From the NCBI GenBank assembly GCA_050084985.1, contig JBITNC010000001.1, positions 65,038,001-65,102,000 of the forward strand: a stretch of 64,000 nt of DNA, written 5' to 3'. Positions within the stretch are counted from its first letter, which is position 1. Every line of letters starts with the position of its first letter. The position numbers were made by a program, and so were the translations under genes. This DNA comes from Nageia nagi (lineage: Eukaryota; Pinophyta). The notes beneath the pieces are model-generated. The model was not told the DNA's origin and did no database searches. It saw only the letters and a list, made by a program, of their open reading frames with translations. Positions 58,260 to 64,000 of the stretch are shown one piece after another.

Positions 58260-59855
58260 TACTCTCCTGCTCTTTATCATATTCTTTATACTGATGGTGG
58301 TGAACCTGAATGTTTTGATGAAGCTATGCAGGGTGATACACAGATTAAGTGGGAGCATGCTATGAAGGAGGAGATGGACTCCTTACTTAAGAATCAAACT
58401 TGGAGTTTGGTTGAGCTTCCAGAGGGTAAGAAGGCACTTACTAACAAATGGGTGTACACGATAAAGGAAGAGGTAGATGGGCGACAAAGGTACAAGGCAA
58501 GACTTGTGGTAAAAGGTTTTGAACAGAAAAAAGGTATAGATTATGATGAGATCTTTTCTCCAGTTGTTAAAATGACCTCGATTAGAGCAATATTGAGTCT
58601 TGTTGCTACTGAAAACTTGTTTCTTGAACAATTAGATGTAAAGATAGCTTTCCTTCATGGGGATTTGGAGGAGGATATTTATATGCATCAACCCAAAGGT
58701 TTTGAGGTCAAAGGTAAAGAAGGGTATGTATGTAAATTGGAAAAGAGCTTGTATGGTTTGAAGCAAGCACCTAGGCAATGGTATCATAAGTTTGACACTT
58801 TCATGATAATAAATAAATTTGTAAGATGTCAATCTGATCATTTTGTGTATGTAAGGAAGACAACAAATGGCAACTATGTAATCTTTCTTTTATATGTGGA
58901 TGATATGTTGGTAGCAGGATCTAGTATGCAAGATATTGTTGATCTTAAGGAAAAGTTGGCTAATACTTTTGAAATGAAGGATTTGGGTGAAGCTAAACAA
59001 ATACTTGGAATGAAAATAACAAGAGATAAACAAAACCACTTGCTTAGACTAAGTCAAGAAGATTATATTGATAAGGTTCTTAAAAGGTTCAATATGAAAG
59101 ATGCAAAATCTGTAACTACACCATTGGCAAAGCATTTTAAACTCACCAAACATTTATGTCCTAAGACAGATAAGGAAAAGGAGTACATGACTAAGGTTCC
59201 TTATGCTTCAGCGGTTGGAAGTTTAATGTATGCAATGGTGTGCACTAGACCAGATATAACACAAGCAGTGGGAGTGGTTAGTAGATTCATGAACAATCCA
59301 GGAAAAGGGCATTGGGAAGCAGTTAAATGGATCCTTAGGTATTTAAAGGGTACTTCTCATTACTCTTTATGTTTTGGTGGATCTAATTCTTGTTTGCAAG
59401 GTTATGTTAATTCTGACATGGCAGGTGATATAGATGGTGGGAGAAGCACTACAGGATATGTGTTTACCATTGGAGGTACAGCGGTGAGTTGGATTTCAAA
59501 GCTCCAACAGGTTGTGGCTCTCTCCATTACTGAGGCAGAGTATGTTGCAATCACGGAGGCAAGTAAAGAATTGATTTGGTTAAAGAGATTGATGGAGGAA
59601 CTGGGAAAGGTGCAGGAGGATGCGAAGCTATGGAGCGATAGCCAGAGTGCCATTTATCTTGCAAAGAACTCAGCCTTCCATTCGAGAACCAAGCATATCA
59701 AATTGAGGTATCACTTCATCAGGGCAGTGTTGGAGGATGGTTCAGTCAGTTTGGGGAAAATTCACACGTCTCAAAATCCTACGGACATGTTCACTAAAGT
59801 TGTTACAAAGGAGAAGTTGGGCTCTTGCTCAACTTGGATTGGTCTTAAGGAGTAA
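58260..59855 (+). CDS. Copia reverse transcriptase-RNase H, in frame after the TGA
   Basis: Open from directly after the stop (YSPALYHILYTDGG) to TAA/TAG at 59853; the first internal ATG is 58326 and residues are numbered from it. RT: KARLVVKGFEQKKGIDYDE at 57, first catalytic Asp D104 (EQLDVKIAFLHGDL), SLYGLKQAPRQWY at 141, YVDD at 190-193. RNase H: N362 in GYVNSDMAGD, where copia relatives have Asp; E403 and E405 in ITEAEY, D438 in WSDSQSA, H457 in RTKHI. The D-to-N change would be expected to harm RNase H. The family normally makes one Gag-Pol protein, so the part after the stop would need readthrough or a helper. No other break is seen. Confidence 0.95.
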   Translation, partial: YSPALYHILYTDGGEPECFDEAMQGDTQIKWEHAMKEEMDSLLKNQTWSLVELPEGKKALTNKWVYTIKEEVDGRQRYKARLVVKGFEQKKGIDYDEIFSPVVKMTSIRAILSLVATENLFLEQLDVKIAFLHGDLEEDIYMHQPKGFEVKGKEGYVCKLEKSLYGLKQAPRQWYHKFDTFMIINKFVRCQSDHFVYVRKTTNGNYVIFLLYVDDMLVAGSSMQDIVDLKEKLANTFEMKDLGEAKQILGMKITRDKQNHLLRLSQEDYIDKVLKRFNMKDAKSVTTPLAKHFKLTKHLCPKTDKEKEYMTKVPYASAVGSLMYAMVCTRPDITQAVGVVSRFMNNPGKGHWEAVKWILRYLKGTSHYSLCFGGSNSCLQGYVNSDMAGDIDGGRSTTGYVFTIGGTAVSWISKLQQVVALSITEAEYVAITEASKELIWLKRLMEELGKVQEDAKLWSDSQSAIYLAKNSAFHSRTKHIKLRYHFIRAVLEDGSVSLGKIHTSQNPTDMFTKVVTKEKLGSCSTWIGLKE

Positions 59856-59904
59856 AGGCCAAGATGAGAAGCTTTTGACCCTTGTTGCAGAGGAAGAAGT
59901 CTCC

Positions 59905-59915
59905 AAGTGGGAGAT
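59905..59915 (+). other. Polypurine tract of copia element
   Basis: AAGTGGGAGAT directly before the 3' LTR; typical copia plus-strand primer. Confidence 0.9.
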
Positions 59916-60451
59916 TGTTAGAAAATGGAGACTACAACCGGCTAGAAAATAGAGAGCAGTTCCTTTCTCATTTTTTTAGTTGCCAAGAAGCCATGACACC
60001 TGGTTATCAATTATAGAAGGGTTGGGGGTTACCTAACGACCTTCCTGATCCAACTTGGGTTTAAGTTGGGTTAGTTTGTACCTATAAATAAGAGGCTTGA
60101 GTTGAGGCATGTAGTATTGTAGTTTTGACAGCAATTGTGAAGTAGATTGTGATTGTTGAGAGAGAGATTGTAGTGAGGTTTTGTTGTAACTCCAAAGTGA
60201 AGATTGTAGCAAGGTTATGCTACTGGTTTGTTGCTTGGAGGACTTTGAAGAATGATATGCAAAAGGGTTGAAAGCTTCTCCGTGGATGTAGCCAACATTG
60301 GGTGAACCACGTTATCTCTTGTGTCTCTCTTTGTGTGATTGATGTTCATGGTTATTTGATTTCAGTAGTATGCTTTGAATGTTGTTTCTTTTGCTAAGGA
60401 GTAAGAGAATTATTGATGCTCTTGCTTATATAAACTTATTAAATCCTAACA
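59916..60451 (+). repeat. 3' LTR of the copia element
   Basis: 536 bp; nine substitutions relative to the 5' LTR. TATA box at 60083-60091. Ends TCCTAACA followed by target duplication ATATG. Confidence 0.97.
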
Positions 60452-60639
60452 ATATGTGTATGCAATTTTATTACTATTTTACAACATAAATTTATAGTAT
60501 TGTGAAAATTACATATGCAATGTTTATATGGGCATTAAAGAATTAATAAATATATAGTTAATTACCAAATAAAGCTATAGGCTTTTAGATATTATAGATC
60601 ACATTGCATTAGATTTGGTTAACTAATTTTTTTAGGCTT

Positions 60640-61235
60640 ATGAATGTAAGGTAGAGTGTATCAAATAGGGGAGTTGTTTCCTTTTGATCCTAAAATTTGG
60701 AGAAGGCTTAGAAGAGAAACTTTTATGGATGATCTAGAAGTGAGATAAACTAAATTAATAGATTTTGATTTTTATAGGATATTTTTTCCAATGAAAAATA
60801 ACATGGCTTGGATCATAGATATGCTTCAAGGTAGGCAATATAAGGAAGAGGATAGAATTCCTAAAAATGATGGAAGCATACTAGATATTGGAGGTACTAC
60901 TTATGTCACCACTTCATTTCCATTTTAAGTAGAGGCTGAAGTGGAAATACCTTATTTTGGAGGGAAAGTAGATTCTAAAAAACTCAATAATTGGTTGAAA
61001 TAATTAGAGATATATTTGCAAATTCAACATGTGGTTAATGATGTTCAAAATATTTCCTTTGAAATATTAAATTTGGGAGGCCATGAATTGATTTTGTGGG
61101 AAAAACATGTTAAATATTTCCAATATAAAAACCAACTATCCAACTCTTATTAGGATGATTTCAAGAATTTGTTTGAGAGATCAATACTATCCATTAGGTC
61201 ATCACAATAAGCGACTCAAAATTGTAATTCTTTAG
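60640..61235 (+). pseudogene. Gypsy gag relic
   Basis: Translation in frames that change shows VEIPYFGGKVDSKKLNNWLK, LEIYLQIQHVVNDVQNISFE, HELILWEKHVKYFQYKNQLS, DDFKNLFER and, after a frame shift, DQYYPLGHH. These are the capsid blocks (LNNWL-x-x-LE-x-Y; I-x-W-x-x-H...Y; F-x-x-L-x-x-QYYP), closest to those of elements B and E. Upstream pieces (60.65-60.9 kb) show no family. No LTR was found, so a truncated copy. The stretch 60457-60640 holds nothing recognisable. Confidence 0.7.
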
Positions 61236-61389
61236 ATAGAAAAGGGGATAATAATACAATAATGTACTATATAATTTAGAAAATAAAAAACCTTTCTTGG
61301 GATTTCTCTCAAATATATTCAAGTTTTGATGAAGTAAATTGGAGTTGTAAAATAGTATTATGTTGTTTAATCCTACTATTGATTAGGAT

Positions 61390-62925
61390 TGTGTAATATA
61401 TGCGCCGTGAACAATCTTAACCAAAGTAAATCAAGAACAGACTATGGTGACAGTCTGATCTTCGGAGAAGGCTGGTTCCTTATACATTGGGTGTAGGAGA
61501 AGTAATAGGAAAGAAAATAAAAGGAGTAGAGTGCGAGGAATTTAAGAAAAAAGGCTTAGGGTAACAAGAGAGAAAGCAAAGGTGAATCACTAGTTTAGCA
61601 CGGGCTTTCATAGTGTGTGAAACCTTGGTCTGAATCTAGTGTAGCAGCTACGGTACAAGCTCTCACTCTCTAATAGTTTCCCAGCTTTACTCTACCATAT
61701 ATGCAGACACAGTTATACTAACAGCTCGCAATTATCATTTAGGAAACACGCCAAGCTGCCACAATGTAACCTAATTAAGAATAACAATTACGAGTGCTAG
61801 ACAAGAAAGGTTAAGATGGTATCATATTACTGATGAAAAACTACAGGTCTTTGAGAACAAATGTAAAGAGTAATACTAGGGCTTTCGACCCTTTTTCCTT
61901 TGTTTATTCCTTACTTATACTGAAGTAACAATAGTTACAAGAATTGTAGAATAGAAATGTTTACAAAAATAGCTTCAAGATTCTAGCCTTCTTTTAACTG
62001 ATACTACCTATATACGCCACTTGGCAAAATATTACAAAAATTGGGTAGATTGCAGATGATACAGCTTCTTGATAACTATGATATGACCTCTCACCGACCT
62101 TGTCTCTTCTGGGATATTCTACTTACTGGCTCCGGCTATTCAATCTCTCTTTACTGACCTCATCGCTTCTGGGACCCGGTTTCATTCAAAAATGTGAACA
62201 TTGTTCTCCCCATGATGTCATCTTCATACTTCTGGAATGCTTCACTTTACCGATTATGGATTTTTGATAACCCTTTTTGCTGACCTCATCTCTACATTCC
62301 GGAATGCTCCACTCACTGCCTCCGGCTATTCAATCACTCCTTGCTGACCTCATCGCTTTCGGGATCCAGTTTTGGGTTAAGGTCTAAAATCGCTAACGTC
62401 ATCTCTTCTGGGATATTCTACTTATTGGCTCTAGCTATTTAATCTCTCTTTGCTGACCTCATCACTTCCAGGATCCAGTTTTGGGTTAAGGTCTGAAATC
62501 GCTGATGTCATCTCTTCTGGGACCCAGGTTACTCAACATTAACTTCAAGGGGCTTTTCTTCTTTCATAATGATGTAATTACTTTTGAAAATGGTTCTTAA
62601 AACCCATTATGATTATGCTTAGCTTACGTCACCTCCAGAAGTGATCATACTTTCAGAAGAACCTTGGAGTAATGATTATGTATTGATATACATTTTGGCG
62701 ACATCTGTTGGAAAATTTTGCCAATTACAAAGAAATTTTAGAACCCAAAATATTATTTGAATGAATCAACGAATCAAACTTCAATTCTATATACTCAAGA
62801 GTTGCTGAACCTTACTCCAGTCTATGGGGATCCTAGAAAAATCCTTTAGCCTTGCATGGGCTAAAGCTGTAGTGTTCAAAATTTCATAAGACACATGAGC
62901 ATATTTTCTCAACAATTACTAAATG
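61390..62925. other. Unclassified, GC-richer block with tandem repeats
   Basis: Composition changes at about 61390: CpG-containing words (GCGCCGTG, CACGGGC) appear, and poly-A/T drops. A TGTGTAAT at 61390 could be an LTR start. No protein frame is recognised in 61390-62600. The sequence probably belongs with the minus-strand reading frame to its right, as an untranslated or LTR part of one element that continues past the window, but no partner repeat is present to prove it. Confidence 0.4.
62095..62530. repeat. Imperfect tandem repeats around CTGACCTCATC
   Basis: Four copies of CTGACCTCATC-NCTTC-GGGA-like units (near 62153, 62278, 62343 and 62452) alternate with TTCTGGGATATTCTACTTA (near 62106 and 62406) and GGCTCCGGCTATTCAATC segments. 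The last full period is 109 bp (62342 to 62451), with TCCAGTTTTGGGTTAAGGTC repeated almost exactly. Confidence 0.8.
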
Positions 62926-62929
62926 TGAA

Positions 62930-63990
62930 ATCCGCTGTTCACCAAAGAATCAAAGAATTTTATCAAATTGGTTTTGTCAAATGAAACCAAGAGCGTATCG
63001 ATGTCATTAGTGCTTTGAATCCTACTTTGTAGACCACTCAAAAACTCAACTTCAGGGATAAGCGAGCTATCGCTTCTCCATAACTCTGGGATTCTAGATG
63101 CATTTAATCCCTAAATCTCTAACTTCAGGTTTTCCATTTCTTATGTCCGGTGCGGGACATTATTCTTGATCTCTTGATAAACCCATTTCCCCCTCACTGG
63201 GTAATCAATTGCCAACATGAGCTCCACTCGATCACCAATATTATAAGACTGTAGCTTTTCATTCGAGAGGCCGTTCAGCATCTTGTTTGCTTGCTTGGCC
63301 TATTCTGAGATGGGATTCAAAATATTTTCGCATCTAGTGACCTCAACCTCAAGCCTTTTGAGCTCTGATAAACATGATTCTATATGGTCTCTCAGATGAA
63401 TCAAATCTTTGATTTCCTGTGCCCTCAACTCCCAAAATCTTTTCTTCATATTTAACAAAAAGGATTTGTCTACCTTATTCACATTCAGACTTGATTGGAG
63501 ATGCACTATGTTGGCATTCAAACCGCTAATCTCTGCTACTCTGGCAGCTATCTCAACATCTCTCTAAGAGATGATGGCATCTTTCTGGCTCAAAATGTCT
63601 GCTGTAGGAGCCATCGCTAAACTAGCCTTCAAAATTGATATATTATTTTCAGTAGCTTTCAATTTTAATTTCTGAGTGTCTAATTGTTGCTTCATAGCTT
63701 CATGGGCCTTTTGCAACTTACTATACTTGACCTCCAACTTTATCAGCTTTGATATGTTGAGGTCTACTGTAGTTTGCAAGAGCTCATTTTTATCACTCCA
63801 GGATATGCTTCGTGTGTCAATTTTTACCCAAGTGTTCATAGCAGACAGATCACTTTGCCCCTCTTATGGGTCTTAGGCAATTGCCATTTCAAGCACCTTA
63901 TGCTTTGGATCCATTGAAGTTCAGAGCCTTACCAGATTATCCAAAACTGGGAGCTTCTTGACCTACTTCTGTATCCATGCATCCCATCCC
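62930..63990 (-). pseudogene. Unidentified coiled-coil protein relic
   Basis: One minus-strand frame runs from about 63905 (MDPKHKVLEMAIA) to about 62930 with point stops at 63885, 63864, 63561, 63300, 63141 and 63111 but no frameshift that I can see. Open parts are 63564-63839 (91 codons) and 63300-63521 (73 codons). The text is rich in Leu, Lys and Glu with heptad-like spacing (KLIKLEVKYSKLQKAHEAMK; LSELKRLEVEVTRCENIL), suggesting long coiled coils, then a less regular part (YNIGDRVELMLAIDYPVRGK; LRKY-like pieces after 62.93 kb). It matches no family I can name. It could be an extra reading frame of a retroelement or a decayed host gene. The start lies near or beyond the right window edge. 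Confidence 0.55.
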
Positions 63991-64000
63991 TGTTTCATCT

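Larger units (their letters stand above)
55363..60451 (+). mobile_element. Nearly intact Ty1/copia retrotransposon
   Basis: 5,089 bp with two LTRs of 536 bp each (55363-55898, 59916-60451) that differ at nine positions and no gaps by eye count (about 98.3 percent identity), and a perfect target duplication ATATG (55358-55362, 60452-60456). PBS and PPT are canonical. The order gag, protease, integrase, RT, RNase H shows Ty1/copia. The Gag start and RT features suggest a Tork/Tnt1-like lineage, which is inference. The coding frame has one nonsense codon. It is the youngest element here. A solo LTR of the same family lies at 10144-10689. Confidence 0.97.

Overview
This window reads as intergenic DNA from a plant with a large, repeat-rich nuclear genome. 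It is strongly AT-rich and holds no intact host gene, rRNA, tRNA or CRISPR array. Almost everything recognisable is LTR retrotransposon, and primer binding sites of initiator-tRNA-Met type recur. The species cannot be fixed from the sequence; the long decayed elements and long LTRs would suit a gymnosperm or another large plant genome, but that is a guess.

Layout, left half. Positions 1-6677 hold a badly decayed minus-strand Ty3/gypsy element of Tat type, cut by the window edge. Positions 6678-13891 hold an old minus-strand Ty3/gypsy element (called E here) with both LTRs. E was hit twice: by a solo LTR at 10144-10689 (TSD CTTTT) that belongs to the same family as the copia element at 55 kb, and by an unrelated solo LTR at 12234-12719 (TSD ATAAA) that splits its gag. 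Positions 14425 to about 17575 hold a plus-strand Tat fragment with two RNase H domains, an integrase and 88-bp tandem repeats behind pol. From about 17.6 to 24.9 kb there is AT-rich DNA with a 17-G run, hairpins, a palindromic repeat block and possible LINE/SINE scraps.

Layout, centre. Positions 24943-48128 are a three-level nest. Element C, a chromovirus-like gypsy with LTRs of about 3.4 kb, carries element B (26380-38051, TSD TACAA) in its 5' LTR. B carries element D (28096-32760, TSD TAAAA) in its gag. D has LTRs, PBS, PPT and one gag-protease frame but no reverse transcriptase, RNase H or integrase, so it is a non-autonomous gag-only type. LTR divergence judged by eye falls from C to B to D, matching the nesting order.

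Layout, right. After C come a zinc-knuckle (DUF4283-like) relic, a gypsy pol fragment and some unclassified AT-rich DNA with direct repeats. Positions 55363-60451 are a nearly intact Ty1/copia element with 536-bp LTRs that differ at nine positions, TSD ATATG, and a gag-pol frame broken by a single TGA. A gypsy gag relic follows. From about 61390 the base composition changes, and the last 2.6 kb holds a tandem-repeat block and an unidentified minus-strand coiled-coil reading frame with point stops.

Functionally the copia element is the only one close to coding competence. All others are relics. No operon or host pathway is present.
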